A stretch of 64,000 nt of DNA from Natronobacterium haloterrestre (GTDB taxonomy: Archaea; Halobacteriota; Halobacteria; Halobacteriales; Natrialbaceae): NCBI RefSeq assembly GCF_900112205.1, contig NZ_FOKW01000008.1, positions 182,733-246,732 of the forward strand, in the 5' to 3' direction. How positions within the stretch are numbered: the stretch's first letter is position 1; each line of letters opens with the position of its first letter. The translations under genes were made by a program, and so were the position numbers. The notes below the pieces were generated by a model, which was not told the DNA's origin, did no database searches, and saw only the letters and a list, made by a program, of their open reading frames with translations. Positions 33,078 to 41,785 of the stretch are shown in pieces.

Positions 33078-34427
33078 CTATCGTTCGGAGACGGTCATCG
33101 GAATCTCGTCTTTCGGACGGGCAGTGATCGTCGCCCGCAGGTTCAGTTCCGTCCCCGGGACGAGTTCGAGGTGGTACCGCTGGTAGACGGTCGCAAGCAG
33201 GAGCCGCGCCTCGAGCATCGCGAACCGGTCGCCGATACAGCGCCGCGGCCCCGCCGCGAACGGGAAGTAGGCGAGTTTCGGCAGGTCGGCCTCCATCCCG
33301 TCGGTCCACCGCGCCGGCCGGAAGGCGAGCGGATCGTCGTACCACCGCGGGTCGCGGTGGACCACCCACTGGTGCATCCGAACCGTCGCCCCCGGCGGGA
33401 TCTCGTAGCCGCCGATGATGTCCGGTTTGACCGGCTCGCGGACGATTCCCGGCACGGGCGGGTAGAGCCGCATCGACTCCTTGACGACCTTTTCCGTGTA
33501 GGAAAGCTCCGGAAGGTCCGCCATCGTCGGCGGGTCGCCGTCGAGCACCGTCTCGAGTTCGTCGACCAGTTCCCGTTCGACGCGGGGGTTCTTCGCGAGG
33601 AGGTAGAAGGTAAGCGTTAGCGACAGGGCCGTCGTCTCGTGGCCCGCCAGCAGGAGCGTGACGACCTCGTCGCGGATCTGGTCGACGGACATCCCCGTTC
33701 CCGGGCCGTCCCCGCCTTCGTCGCCCTCGAGGAGCTTCGAGATGACGTCTCGCTCCGTCGGGTTTCGCTTGCGTTCCTCGATCAGGTCGTAGACGACCTC
33801 GTCGAGGTCCTCGCGTGCGCGCTCGATCCGCCGTCGGGCTGGCGTCGGGATCCCGGCCGGCAGGACAAGATGTGCGAGGTTCTCGCTGGCCGCCATGAAC
33901 TCCCCCAAGGCCGCGCCGACCGTGTCCACGTGCTCGTCGACGTCGGCCCCGAACAGCGCACGGGCGACGATGCGCAGGGTCACCTCCATCATGTCCTCGT
34001 GGACGAGGCGAGTCTGGCCGTCCTCCCAGTCCTCGAGGGTCTCCATCGCGAAGTCGGTCATCATCGTCGCGTACTCCCGGATCCGGTCGGGGCGGAAAGC
34101 CGGCTGGATCTGGTGACGATTGCGTCGCCAGACCGCACCCTCGCTGTTCAGGATGCCGTTGCCGGTGATCGGACCGAGGATGTGCTGGAACCGTTCCCCT
34201 TTGACGTAGTTCTCGTTGTTCTGGACCAGCACCTGCTCGATGTAGTCGGGATGGTTGAGCTGGTAGACGGGGCCGGTCGGATCCTCCCAGTGGGCGATAT
34301 CGCCGTACTCGCGTGCCGTCCGGGTCATGAACCCGTACGGGTCCCGCAGGAAAGCGAGCTGGTTGCCGAGCAGCGGCAACCCGTCCGGTCCCGGCGGCCG
34401 ATCGCTGATCGACGAAACGTTGCTCAT
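33078..34427 (-). CDS. cytochrome P450
   Basis: 449-residue haem monooxygenase. It has the I-helix oxygen-binding motif 'LLLAGHETTALSLT', the K-helix 'KESMRLYPPVPG' and the haem-binding loop 'FPFAAGPRRCIGDRFA' with the cysteine ligand at residue 397. The proline-rich N-terminus has no membrane anchor, so it is soluble. Overall it resembles the CYP174/CYP102-like archaeal and bacterial fatty-acid-type P450s. A Bat-type regulator is divergently transcribed 150 bases away and is its most likely controller (inference). No ferredoxin or reductase gene is adjacent. Confidence 0.93.
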   Translation of the reverse strand: MSNVSSISDRPPGPDGLPLLGNQLAFLRDPYGFMTRTAREYGDIAHWEDPTGPVYQLNHPDYIEQVLVQNNENYVKGERFQHILGPITGNGILNSEGAVWRRNRHQIQPAFRPDRIREYATMMTDFAMETLEDWEDGQTRLVHEDMMEVTLRIVARALFGADVDEHVDTVGAALGEFMAASENLAHLVLPAGIPTPARRRIERAREDLDEVVYDLIEERKRNPTERDVISKLLEGDEGGDGPGTGMSVDQIRDEVVTLLLAGHETTALSLTLTFYLLAKNPRVERELVDELETVLDGDPPTMADLPELSYTEKVVKESMRLYPPVPGIVREPVKPDIIGGYEIPPGATVRMHQWVVHRDPRWYDDPLAFRPARWTDGMEADLPKLAYFPFAAGPRRCIGDRFAMLEARLLLATVYQRYHLELVPGTELNLRATITARPKDEIPMTVSER

Positions 34428-34577
34428 GTATCACTGCCAACCACGTCCGGCCGTCTCCCTCTGTATCCGATCATACTAGCCGTACTTATATGCGGACGTC
34501 GAGGCGAGTGACGTGAGCGCAAGCACGAACGCGACCCCCGACCGAATCGGAACGACCGTCCCGGGTGGTGGTCCCCG

Positions 34578-35297
34578 ATGAGGTACGCGACCGTCGTCCT
34601 GACCTGGCCCGACGAGCACCTGACGGGTATCGACGAGGCGTTCGCCGCACGCGAGGGAGTCTCGCTCGAGGCGATCCGGCACCTGAACCCGATCGACGCC
34701 GACGACGGCCGACACGCCGAACTGCTCGAGATGCGGGGCGACCTCGAGCGCGCCCGAACCGCGCTGGCGGACGCGCCCGAGGTGCTCGAGTACGACGTCG
34801 CCGGCGACGACGGCCACGGGGCCGCGTACGTTCGGTGCCGTACCGTCCCGCCGGTCGACGACCTCCTCGCGGTACCCCGGGAGTACGAGGTCGTGATCGA
34901 CTGGCCGCTGCCGTTCGTCGCCGCGGGCGGGAGCGACAGCCGGGGAAACGCCGACCGCGGCCTCGAGGTGACCCTCGTGGGGCCGGGCCGGGCGCTCAGG
35001 CGGGCGACGCGGACGCTCCCGGCGGGAGTCGAGTTCGACCTCCGGCGGACGGGGGCGTACGAGGCCGAGTCGCTCAGGAGCGGATCAGCGGACTCGCTGT
35101 CGCGCTCGGTCCGGCTGACCGACCGCCAGCGGGAACTGTTCGCGGTGGCCCGCAGCGAGGGGTACTACGAGGTGCCGCGGCGAACGACGCACCGCGAACT
35201 CGCGGACCGGCTCGGGCTGTCGCCGGGGACCGTCGGGGAACACCTCCAGCGGATCGAGGCGAAGCTGGCGGCGGCGTACGGGTCGTCGATGAGGTAG
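34578..35297 (+). CDS. Bat-type HTH transcriptional regulator
   Basis: 239 residues. The C-terminal HTH is 'LTDRQRELFAVARSEGYYEV' plus 'ELADRLGLSPGTVGEHLQRI'. The N-terminal half ('MRYATVVLTWPDEHLTGID') is the sensor half seen in short haloarchaeal Bat relatives. It is divergent from cytochrome P450 with a shared 150-base promoter region holding one clear TATA (CTTATATGC, about 34485). An attached CCGCAGCCGAA-type hexamer run (35300-35340) follows the stop and ends in a T-run. Confidence 0.85.
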   Translation: MRYATVVLTWPDEHLTGIDEAFAAREGVSLEAIRHLNPIDADDGRHAELLEMRGDLERARTALADAPEVLEYDVAGDDGHGAAYVRCRTVPPVDDLLAVPREYEVVIDWPLPFVAAGGSDSRGNADRGLEVTLVGPGRALRRATRTLPAGVEFDLRRTGAYEAESLRSGSADSLSRSVRLTDRQRELFAVARSEGYYEVPRRTTHRELADRLGLSPGTVGEHLQRIEAKLAAAYGSSMR

Positions 35298-35373
35298 GGC
35301 GGCTACCGAAGCCGCAGCCGAAACCGCATCCGCAGCCGTTCCCGTTTTTGTCTCTCGAGGCCGAGGAACCGCC

Positions 35374-36288
35374 ATGGACGAGTCCGATCGGGAGTCAGAC
35401 CGTGATGGCGACCGCCTCGAGCGACTCGCGGCCGAGATCGATCGGGACGCGACGGTCGTCGCCCTCACGGGTGCGGGGATTTCGGCCCCCTCGGGCGTCC
35501 CGACGTTCCGCGGCGAGGACGGCGTCTGGGAGCACTTCGACGAGGGACAGTTCACCTACGGACGGTTCCGGAGCGATCCAGAGGGGTTCTGGGCCGACCG
35601 GGTCGCCCTCCAGCGGGAACTGTTCGGCGAGGAGTACGAGCCCAACGCGGCCCACGAGGCCCTGGCCGCGATGGGGCGGGACGGCTACCTCGACGCTGTA
35701 CTCACGCAGAATACGGACGGATTACATCGTGATGCGGCCGACGTGGCCGACCGGGCCGACGTGGCCGACCGAGCCGACCGAGCCGACCGGGCCGCCGAGG
35801 ACGGAAACCGCGGGGACGACCCAGGGGCCGGGGATGACACACCCGCAGGAACCGGGCAAACGCCGATCCTCGAGCTACACGGCAACGCCCGCCGCGTCCG
35901 CTGTACCGACTGCGGGCGGCGACGCGACGGTGACCCGATCTTCGACCGTGCCGCGGACGGCGACCTCCCGCCGACCTGCGACTGCGGCGGGATCTACAAA
36001 CCCGACGTCGTCCTCTTCGGCGAACAGCTCCCCGGGGCGGTCGTCCAGCGAGCGCGGACGCTAACCCGCGACAGCGACGTCTTCCTCGCGATTGGCTCGT
36101 CGCTGGTAGTCGAACCTGCCGCCTCGTTCCCACGGGAAGCCGGGGCCACCGGTGCAACGGTCGGTATCGTCAACCTCGAGTCGACCCCGGTCGACGGGGC
36201 CGCCGACGTGGTCTACCGGGACGACGTCACCGAGGCGTTGCCGCGGCTCCGGTCGCTCCTCGAGCGCGGGGCGGACGGCGGTGAGTAA
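35374..36288 (+). CDS. sir2: Sir2-family NAD-dependent protein deacylase
   Basis: 304 residues, longer than the usual 245-260. It has 'LTGAGISAPSGVPTFRG' (residues 31-47), 'TQNTDGLH' (111-118) and the catalytic His in 'LELHGNARRVRC' (His169). Zinc cysteines are at about 177, 180, 202 and 204, the second pair being C-x-C rather than the common C-x-x-C. Residues 119-163, between the NAD loop and the catalytic His, are an extra low-complexity insertion built from repeated 'ADVADRADRADR'-like units. It should remove acyl groups from lysines using NAD. Confidence 0.9.
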   Translation: MDESDRESDRDGDRLERLAAEIDRDATVVALTGAGISAPSGVPTFRGEDGVWEHFDEGQFTYGRFRSDPEGFWADRVALQRELFGEEYEPNAAHEALAAMGRDGYLDAVLTQNTDGLHRDAADVADRADVADRADRADRAAEDGNRGDDPGAGDDTPAGTGQTPILELHGNARRVRCTDCGRRRDGDPIFDRAADGDLPPTCDCGGIYKPDVVLFGEQLPGAVVQRARTLTRDSDVFLAIGSSLVVEPAASFPREAGATGATVGIVNLESTPVDGAADVVYRDDVTEALPRLRSLLERGADGGE

Positions 36289-36314
36289 GCGGCAAGCCGA
36301 CGGACTCGATCGAC

Positions 36315-36521
36315 TCAGGCGGTCGGATCGGCCGACGGCGAGAGTTCCCGGACCAGGAGTTCCGCACAGACCGACGGCGGCGTCGGGCGACCGGCCGAGT
36401 CCCGCGTGTCGATCGCGTGTCCGGTTTCGACGAAGTGCTCGACCGCGAGCCGCGAGCGTTCGGTTTCGGTAGCTCCGTCGTCCGCGGAGGCGAACCAGTC
36501 GCAGGCGAGACAGACCTTCAT
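36315..36521 (-). CDS. small hypothetical protein with CxxC-like start, 68 aa
   Basis: The N-terminus 'MKVCLACDWFASADD' carries C-x-x-C, and later there is 'HFVETGHAID', a His pair. Together they could make a small zinc site. The rest is acidic. It overlaps the upstream HalOD1 gene by four bases (ATGA), so the two are translationally coupled. No family is recognised with confidence. Confidence 0.6.
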   Translation of the reverse strand: MKVCLACDWFASADDGATETERSRLAVEHFVETGHAIDTRDSAGRPTPPSVCAELLVRELSPSADPTA

Positions 36522-36820
36522 GTGGAACGGCGCGAGGAGCGGTCGACTTCGGGGGACGAATCGATCGCGATTTCGCCGTCGGCCCCGACGGTGACCTGTT
36601 TGCCGTCGTGATCGAAGGTCAGGCTGCCGACGCGCTCGCCGGATCTGGCGGGGCCGGTCGGTTCGAATAGAGAATCCAGCGCCGCGGGGTCGATACTGGC
36701 GTACAACGGCGGCGAGAGGTCGATCGGATCGACCCCGTCGTGTGCTGCGATCGCGCGAACGACCCTGACCGACAGCGGCTCGTCGGCAGGGGGAGAGGAG
36801 GGCTGCGTTGCCATCATCAT
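36518..36820 (-). CDS. HalOD1 output-domain protein
   Basis: 100 residues from ATG 36820; two further ATGs follow directly, and one at 36841 would add seven residues. HalOD1 features are 'SVRVVRAIAAHDGVDPIDLS', 'PPLYASIDPAALDSLFE' and the final strands 'GSLTFDHDGKQVTVGADG'. It overlaps the small CxxC gene downstream by four bases. A Bat-type regulator follows upstream on the same strand, 63 bases away, suggesting a small signalling group. Confidence 0.8.
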   Translation of the reverse strand: MMMATQPSSPPADEPLSVRVVRAIAAHDGVDPIDLSPPLYASIDPAALDSLFEPTGPARSGERVGSLTFDHDGKQVTVGADGEIAIDSSPEVDRSSRRST

Positions 36821-36883
36821 CGGGAAGGGACTGCGCGGCATAAGCGTGACGACCGACCGCAAGTGCACTTTCGGTACCGTCCC

Positions 36884-37552
36884 CTACCGCGGTTGGCCCC
36901 TGCCCGATACCACGTGCTCCTCGACCAGACTCGACTGCGCCCGTCGTAACCGCTCGCTGACTGCCTGGTTCGAAATCTCGAGTTCGTTCGCGATCGCCGA
37001 GAGATCCGCCTCGCGGGGCACCTCGAAGAAGCCGGACTCGAACGCGATCTCGAGGGCCTCGTACTGGGAGTCGGTCAACAGATCGTCGTCGTGGCTCGGC
37101 GCGTCGTCCTCCGAGAGGCGATGAAGCGCGATTTCAACGCCCTCCCCTTCGAGGAACGAGTGGTACCGCGTGAACGCCTCACGGTCCGGAAACCGCATCT
37201 CGATACGCCAGCGACCGTTCGATCCCCGGCACTCGAGGAGTTCCCCACCGAGTGCGACCCACCGACGGTACGCCCCGACGATGTCGGATCCGCTGCGACG
37301 GATGCGGTACAGCGCCCCGTCGTGAGCGTCCCCGATCCGCTGGAATTCGGCTACCGTGTCGTCGTCGCCCAGGGTTCGCTCGAGTCGGTTCCGGTCCCGG
37401 TCGGCACACCGCATCCAGCAGAACGCGATCGGCCGGGACGGATCGACGGCGTACTGCCGCTCGAGATCCACCTCGAGCGAGGGCAGCGCCTCGAGCGTGG
37501 GACCGAGGACGAGTTCCGTCGAGGCCGCGTCGAACTCGGCGAAGAGCGCCAT
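36884..37552 (-). CDS. Bat-type HTH transcriptional regulator
   Basis: 222 residues from ATG 37552 ('MALFAEFDAASTELVLGPT'). The C-terminal HTH is 'LTDSQYEALEIAFESGFFEV' with 'SAIANELEISNQAVSERLRR'. The N-terminal sensor half is of the same type as other short Bat proteins. It is followed on the same strand by HalOD1 and the CxxC protein and preceded by GGGP synthase. The regulated genes are unknown. Confidence 0.84.
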   Translation of the reverse strand: MALFAEFDAASTELVLGPTLEALPSLEVDLERQYAVDPSRPIAFCWMRCADRDRNRLERTLGDDDTVAEFQRIGDAHDGALYRIRRSGSDIVGAYRRWVALGGELLECRGSNGRWRIEMRFPDREAFTRYHSFLEGEGVEIALHRLSEDDAPSHDDDLLTDSQYEALEIAFESGFFEVPREADLSAIANELEISNQAVSERLRRAQSSLVEEHVVSGRGQPR

Positions 37553-37633
37553 ACCATCCGATGGAGAACGGAGACGCAAAACAGTTTAGGCCAAATGCCC
37601 TTTTTCAGCCCCGAGAAGAGCTAATTCCAACGA

Positions 37634-38341
37634 TCAGGCGTCCGAAGCGCCCTCGACGGTCGCGCGGACCGCCTCGACGCCCTCGTCGTGGGCCAGGTCG
37701 CCGACGACCACGACGTCGGCGTACTGGGCCATCGAGTACGCGGAATCGTAGTCGTGGATGCCGCCGCCGTAGAACAGGGTCGCGTCGTCGGTCGCCTCGG
37801 CCGCCGCCCGGACGATCCCCTCGTCGCCCAGTGTTCCCGAGTACTCGAGGTAGACGATCTCCTGGCCGAACATGCGTTCGGCGACGGTGGCGTAGGCGGC
37901 GACGTCGTCGGCGTCGAGATCACAGTCGGCCTCGGTGTAGGTGGCGACGTCGGCCTCGGGGTTCATCACGATGTAGGCCTCCGTCGTCGTCCGGTCCCAG
38001 TCGTAGTCGTCGTCGACACGAACCCACTCCTTGTGCGCGCCGGTGATCCAGAACGGCGAGCCGGCGTTGAAGACCGTCGGGATGAGATACCCCTCGAGCG
38101 CGTCGTCCTCGAGGACGACCTCGGGGCTCGAGGGCTCCTGGTAGAGCGGCACGTCGTGTTCGGCACAGGCCTCGATGACGTCGGCCATCTTCTCCTCGGT
38201 AATACCCATCGTGCCGCCGATCTCGATCGCGTCGGTACCGGTCGCACAGAGATCGCCGTAGGTGACGCCCTCGGGGAGGTCCTTGTCGGGGTCGATTTTG
38301 AGAATATGGTCCCAGTCGTCCCAGGGTGTCGTGGTAGTCAT
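37634..38341 (-). CDS. geranylgeranylglyceryl phosphate synthase
   Basis: 235 residues from ATG 38341. This is the archaeal-lipid enzyme that links sn-glycerol-1-phosphate to geranylgeranyl diphosphate through an ether bond, the first committed step of archaeal membrane lipid synthesis. It has a TIM-barrel pattern with '[14 protein letters not shown]' at the start, '[10 protein letters not shown]', '[11 protein letters not shown]' and the phosphate-binding end '[13 protein letters not shown]' with '[12 protein letters not shown]'. These match group I GGGPS. Monocistronic in appearance. Confidence 0.93.
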   Translation of the reverse strand: MTTTTPWDDWDHILKIDPDKDLPEGVTYGDLCATGTDAIEIGGTMGITEEKMADVIEACAEHDVPLYQEPSSPEVVLEDDALEGYLIPTVFNAGSPFWITGAHKEWVRVDDDYDWDRTTTEAYIVMNPEADVATYTEADCDLDADDVAAYATVAERMFGQEIVYLEYSGTLGDEGIVRAAAEATDDATLFYGGGIHDYDSAYSMAQYADVVVVGDLAHDEGVEAVRATVEGASDA

Positions 38342-38419
38342 ACCCCTCCGTTTCCCGACAGCCGGCAAAAACGCTACGAAACGAGCCCCGTGCACCGGTC
38401 CCTGCCGCGGACGCCGGGA

Positions 38420-39169
38420 TCACCGCTCGGCGATCCAGACCATCTCCTGGGAGACGTCCTCGAGCGGGTCGCCGTCGAACCCGCCGGAGACCTCCCACGA
38501 CGAGAACGGCGAACACCGAAAGAGGAGAGCGAACTCGGCTTTCGAGACGAGGGCGATCCGATTGCTGGCCTCGACGACCCGCTCGCCGTCGGCGTCGCGG
38601 ACGTCGGTCCTGATTCGGGCGATCCCCTCGAGTTCGTCGACGAGTTCGGTGACCGTGCGGTGGGTGTACTCCCGGCCGTCGACCGCGAAATCGGTCTCGA
38701 TCCACTCGCCGTACTCCTCGCAGATGATCTCGAAGTTCGGGGCGAAGGCATTGAGCGCGAGTCGTCCGCCGGGCGCGAGCGCGTCGTGGAGCCGCTCGAG
38801 GGCGGCGAGCCGGTCGTCGACCTCGAGCAGGTGGAGGAACGCCCGGAAGGGGACGATCGCCAGCCCGTACTCCCTGTCGGGATCGAAGTCGGTGACGTCC
38901 GCCTCTCGGACCGAGGGCTTGAGTCCCTCCTCGGCCGCCTTCTCGCGGAGCACCGCGAGCGAGTCGCTCGAGACGTCGATCCCGTCGGCGTCGACGCCGG
39001 CCCGGAGCAACTCGAGGTGGATGCGGCCGGTCCCACAGCCGACCTCGAGCACGGGGCCGTCGGCCTCGAGCGCGAGGTCGCGGTAGAACGCCACGTCGTC
39101 TCCTTCGTCGTGTACCGCATCGTAGAACTCGGCGAGGTCGTCGAAGTACGCGCTGGCGCCGGAATCCAT
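38420..39169 (-). CDS. class I SAM-dependent methyltransferase
   Basis: 249 residues from ATG 39169. The SAM-binding motif I is 'PVLEVGCGTGRIHLELL' (about residues 38-54), followed by 'GIDVSSDSLAVLREKA' and the post-motif 'YGLAIVPFRAFLHL'. The C-terminal part has a beta sheet common to small-molecule methyltransferases. The substrate is unknown. It lies between GGGP synthase and threonine synthase on the same strand with short gaps. Confidence 0.85.
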   Translation of the reverse strand: MDSGASAYFDDLAEFYDAVHDEGDDVAFYRDLALEADGPVLEVGCGTGRIHLELLRAGVDADGIDVSSDSLAVLREKAAEEGLKPSVREADVTDFDPDREYGLAIVPFRAFLHLLEVDDRLAALERLHDALAPGGRLALNAFAPNFEIICEEYGEWIETDFAVDGREYTHRTVTELVDELEGIARIRTDVRDADGERVVEASNRIALVSKAEFALLFRCSPFSSWEVSGGFDGDPLEDVSQEMVWIAER

Positions 39170-39229
39170 GTTCCGTCCGAGGACCGTCGTGATCAAATAG
39201 CTATCGTCGGTCTGGCAGGTCCGGTCGGT

Positions 39230-40429
39230 TCAGACGCCCTGGCTCATCAGGTGGCTCCGGAGCACGTCCGCCTCCTTGTTCCCGGCGCCGGTGTTGAGGA
39301 TGACGATCGTCTCGTCGCCGTCGAACTCGCCGCGTTCGGCGAGGTCCCAGGCCCCGCTCGCTGCGGCCGCCGAACTGGGGCACATCTCGAGGCCCTCCTG
39401 TTTGGCAACCTGGACGCCTGCCTCGAGGATGTCCGGATCGTCCGTCGAGACCGCGCCGCCGTCGGTCTCCCGGAGCGCCTCGAGGATCCACGGACTCGCG
39501 CCGGGGTCGGGGATCTCGAGGCCGCCACAGATCGTGTCGGGGTGTTCGACGGGGTCGTGCTCGTCTCGCCCCTCCTCGTAGGCTTCGACGATCGGATCAC
39601 AGCCCGAGGCCTGCGCGGCGTACAGCCCCGGAAGGTCGTCGATCAGGCCCAGATCGCGGTACTCTTTCGCGGCCTTGTACATCCCGATGAGGCCGACCCC
39701 GCCGCCGGTCGGGTAGACGATGGCGTCGGGCGTTTCCCACTCGAGTTGCTCGACGACCTCGTAGAACATCGTCTTCTTCCCCTCGTGGCGGTAGGGGGTG
39801 ACGAACGTCTGGAGCGGGTACCAGTCGTCGTGGTCCGCGCTGGCCTCCTCGTAGGCTTCCCCGGCGTCGCCGATCCGGCCGCCGACCACGCTCATGTCGC
39901 CGCCGTGGACGTTGACCATCGCCTTCTTCGTGAAGCCGGCCCGCGAGGGCAGGAAGACGTGTGAATCCATGCCCGCACGGGCGGCGTAGGCCGAGGCCGC
40001 CTGCCCCGCGTTGCCCGCCGAGGCGAGGACGACGTCGCTCGCGCCGTGCTGGCTCGCCGCCGTCACCGCCACCGTCTGGCCGCGGTCCTTGAACGTGTTC
40101 GTCGGGTTGCGTCCCTCGTCTTTGATCAGGACGCGCTCGACACCGAACTCGTCGGCGAGGGCCGGACAGTCGACCAGCGGCGTCGTCCCCTCGTCCATCG
40201 TGACCGCCGACTCGCGTCGGAACGGCAGCAGTTCCTCGTAGCGCCACATCGAGTCGAACGACCGCGACTCGAGGGTCTCGCGATCGAGGTCGATCGCGTC
40301 GTAGTCGTATGTCGGGTCGAGAACCCCGTCGCAGTCCGGACACCGGTGGGTCTCCTCGGCAGCGTCGAACGCGGTCCCGCAGTCGACACACTCGAGGCCC
40401 GCGAAGGCGGCTGTCGTCTCCATACTCAT
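39230..40429 (-). CDS. thrC: threonine synthase
   Basis: 399 residues from ATG 40429 (another ATG follows two codons later). A zinc-ribbon N-terminus ('LECVDCGTAFD', 'HRCPDCDG') precedes the PLP-dependent fold-II core. The Schiff-base lysine lies in 'NPTNTFKDRGQTVAV' and the phosphate-binding loop is 'SAGNAGQAASAYAA'. It makes threonine from phosphohomoserine. The ribbon is usual for the archaeal enzyme. The gene is probably its own transcript, reading away from the L37e/Lsm pair. Confidence 0.9.
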   Translation of the reverse strand: MSMETTAAFAGLECVDCGTAFDAAEETHRCPDCDGVLDPTYDYDAIDLDRETLESRSFDSMWRYEELLPFRRESAVTMDEGTTPLVDCPALADEFGVERVLIKDEGRNPTNTFKDRGQTVAVTAASQHGASDVVLASAGNAGQAASAYAARAGMDSHVFLPSRAGFTKKAMVNVHGGDMSVVGGRIGDAGEAYEEASADHDDWYPLQTFVTPYRHEGKKTMFYEVVEQLEWETPDAIVYPTGGGVGLIGMYKAAKEYRDLGLIDDLPGLYAAQASGCDPIVEAYEEGRDEHDPVEHPDTICGGLEIPDPGASPWILEALRETDGGAVSTDDPDILEAGVQVAKQEGLEMCPSSAAAASGAWDLAERGEFDGDETIVILNTGAGNKEADVLRSHLMSQGV

Positions 40430-40583
40430 ATCGGAGTGTTCGCGGCCCAGGACTAATGGTTGTTCATCGGCGAAGATCGAGCCGCCAGGAGAGATGGGAA
40501 AAGACGCGCCGCTCGAACGGTGGAAAGCGAAGAATTCGGTCGAGATCGATCGCGGCAGGTCAGCGAGAGCGAACGGCGCGGCC

Positions 40584-40760
40584 TCAGTTGTCGCCGGTCT
40601 TCGACTGCCACTCGTAGTCGCGGCGCTTCGACGACTTGCCGAAGCCACACGACGAGCAGACCTTCTTCTTCACGTGGTAGGACTTCTCTCCGCAGCGACG
40701 ACACTTGACATGGGTCGTCTTGTTCTTCTTTCCTTGGCTCGGGGTTCCTGCGCCAGTCAT
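40584..40760 (-). CDS. rpl37e: 50S ribosomal protein L37e
   Basis: 58-residue zinc-ribbon ribosomal protein: '[20 protein letters not shown]', then 'RRCG', and the second pair '[17 protein letters not shown]'. Length and motif match the archaeal/eukaryotic protein exactly. Its ATG overlaps the Lsm stop by four bases (ATGA), the conserved archaeal lsm-rpl37e pair. It is basic, unlike its acidic neighbours, as expected for an rRNA-binding protein. Confidence 0.95.
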   Translation of the reverse strand: MTGAGTPSQGKKNKTTHVKCRRCGEKSYHVKKKVCSSCGFGKSSKRRDYEWQSKTGDN

Positions 40761-40987
40761 GGAGTGATCGAAACGACGTTATCGCCGCGTATAATGGTTG
40801 TGTCTTCGATCGGCTCGCCGTCCCCGGAGATCGATTCCTCCGCGGGAATCGTGACTTCCTCGAGCACGAGGTTCATGTGCTGGTCGTAGCCGGCGAGTTC
40901 GCCTACGTACTCGTCGCCACTCTTGAGTCGTACCGCGACTCGTTCGCCAAGGGACGCCTCGAGGACGTCCAGCGGTCGTCCACTCAT
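40757..40987 (-). CDS. lsm: Sm-like archaeal protein (Lsm)
   Basis: 76-residue RNA-binding Sm fold. The Sm1 motif is '[20 protein letters not shown]' and Sm2 is '[12 protein letters not shown]'. It forms heptameric rings that bind U-rich RNA; in haloarchaea it is known to bind small RNAs. It is encoded directly before L37e with a four-base overlap. The TATA box is CGATTAAGTAG on the minus strand (41009-41019), 22-32 bases before the ATG. Confidence 0.95.
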   Translation of the reverse strand: MSGRPLDVLEASLGERVAVRLKSGDEYVGELAGYDQHMNLVLEEVTIPAEESISGDGEPIEDTTIIRGDNVVSITP

Positions 40988-41306
40988 ACGAAAGAGCGTT
41001 AGTGACGGCTACTTAATCGTACCGGAACCCACCGAATCGGAAGCGCTTCAACCTGAGGCTAATTCGGCGGCACAGCCGGAATCCCGATCGGTCGTCCGCC
41101 GGGGAACGTCGGCGTGGTCGCATACTGACACTACTGGACAGAAGTCAGTACACACTCGATCGCGTCTCGACGCCCGTCGACGCGACGGCGTCTCGAGCGC
41201 GATCGGCGTGGGCATTGGTTTGTCCGGAAATGAAGTCCGACGGGATCCGTCGCGCGAACGTAAGCCGAACCAAACGGCTAAGTGCAGCGTCGTTGACCCC
41301 GCCGAT
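40988..41306. other. 319-base divergent intergenic region
   Basis: It holds the lsm promoter (41009-41019) and, near 41276, a weak GGCTAAGTG element about 28 bases before the ATG at 41307. The middle has short A+T-poor stretches and no natural frame. No RNA gene was recognised. Confidence 0.45.
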
Positions 41307-41657
41307 ATGGGAGAAAAGAAGTTTACCTTCATCGAACTCCATCTGGACGGCGATACACAGTTCGGGCCACGCACGCTCGAGTCGCTCCCGTTCGCCGAGA
41401 CAGTAATCGGTGGCGGCGAGGAGTCGGAAACGGGGACGGAGACTGACCTCGAGGCCGGATCGTCGCTCGAGACCGACCGCGAAGACGAGGACGAGAGCGG
41501 TGCGGCCGACGAGGAGGGCGGTAGCGGCGGCAAGGCGATCGGCGCGCTCGTTGCGCTGGCCGTGCTCGTCGCCGCCGGCGTCGCGGTCCGGAAGTACCGC
41601 GGCGAGGAAGCGGAGACGGAACGGGCGGAAGAGGAACCCGACGTCATCGTCAACTGA
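41307..41657 (+). CDS. single-helix membrane protein, 116 aa
   Basis: The N-terminal soluble part ('MGEKKFTFIELHLDGDTQFG') is followed by a very acidic, low-complexity linker, one membrane helix ('AIGALVALAVLVAAGVAV') and a charged tail. It has the layout of a small N-out/C-in anchored protein. No family is recognised. The start is ATG 41307; an upstream in-frame extension is arginine-rich and unlikely. Confidence 0.65.
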   Translation: MGEKKFTFIELHLDGDTQFGPRTLESLPFAETVIGGGEESETGTETDLEAGSSLETDREDEDESGAADEEGGSGGKAIGALVALAVLVAAGVAVRKYRGEEAETERAEEEPDVIVN

Positions 41658-41785
41658 GACGGACTGCTGAAACTGGTTACCGGCGCACCGGGGGCCCGTC
41701 TGCCGGGTACCCCGGTACTGACTGACGGCAGACCGTCTGCGGTCCGAGCCGAACCCTTTTGCGTTCGCTTCCCGTACGAACGTTC

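Noticed and set aside
35300..35345. CCGCAGCCGAA-type run after the Bat-type gene as an operator array
   Set aside because: Imperfect short hexamer run followed by a T-run; more likely a terminator or slippage product than a binding array.
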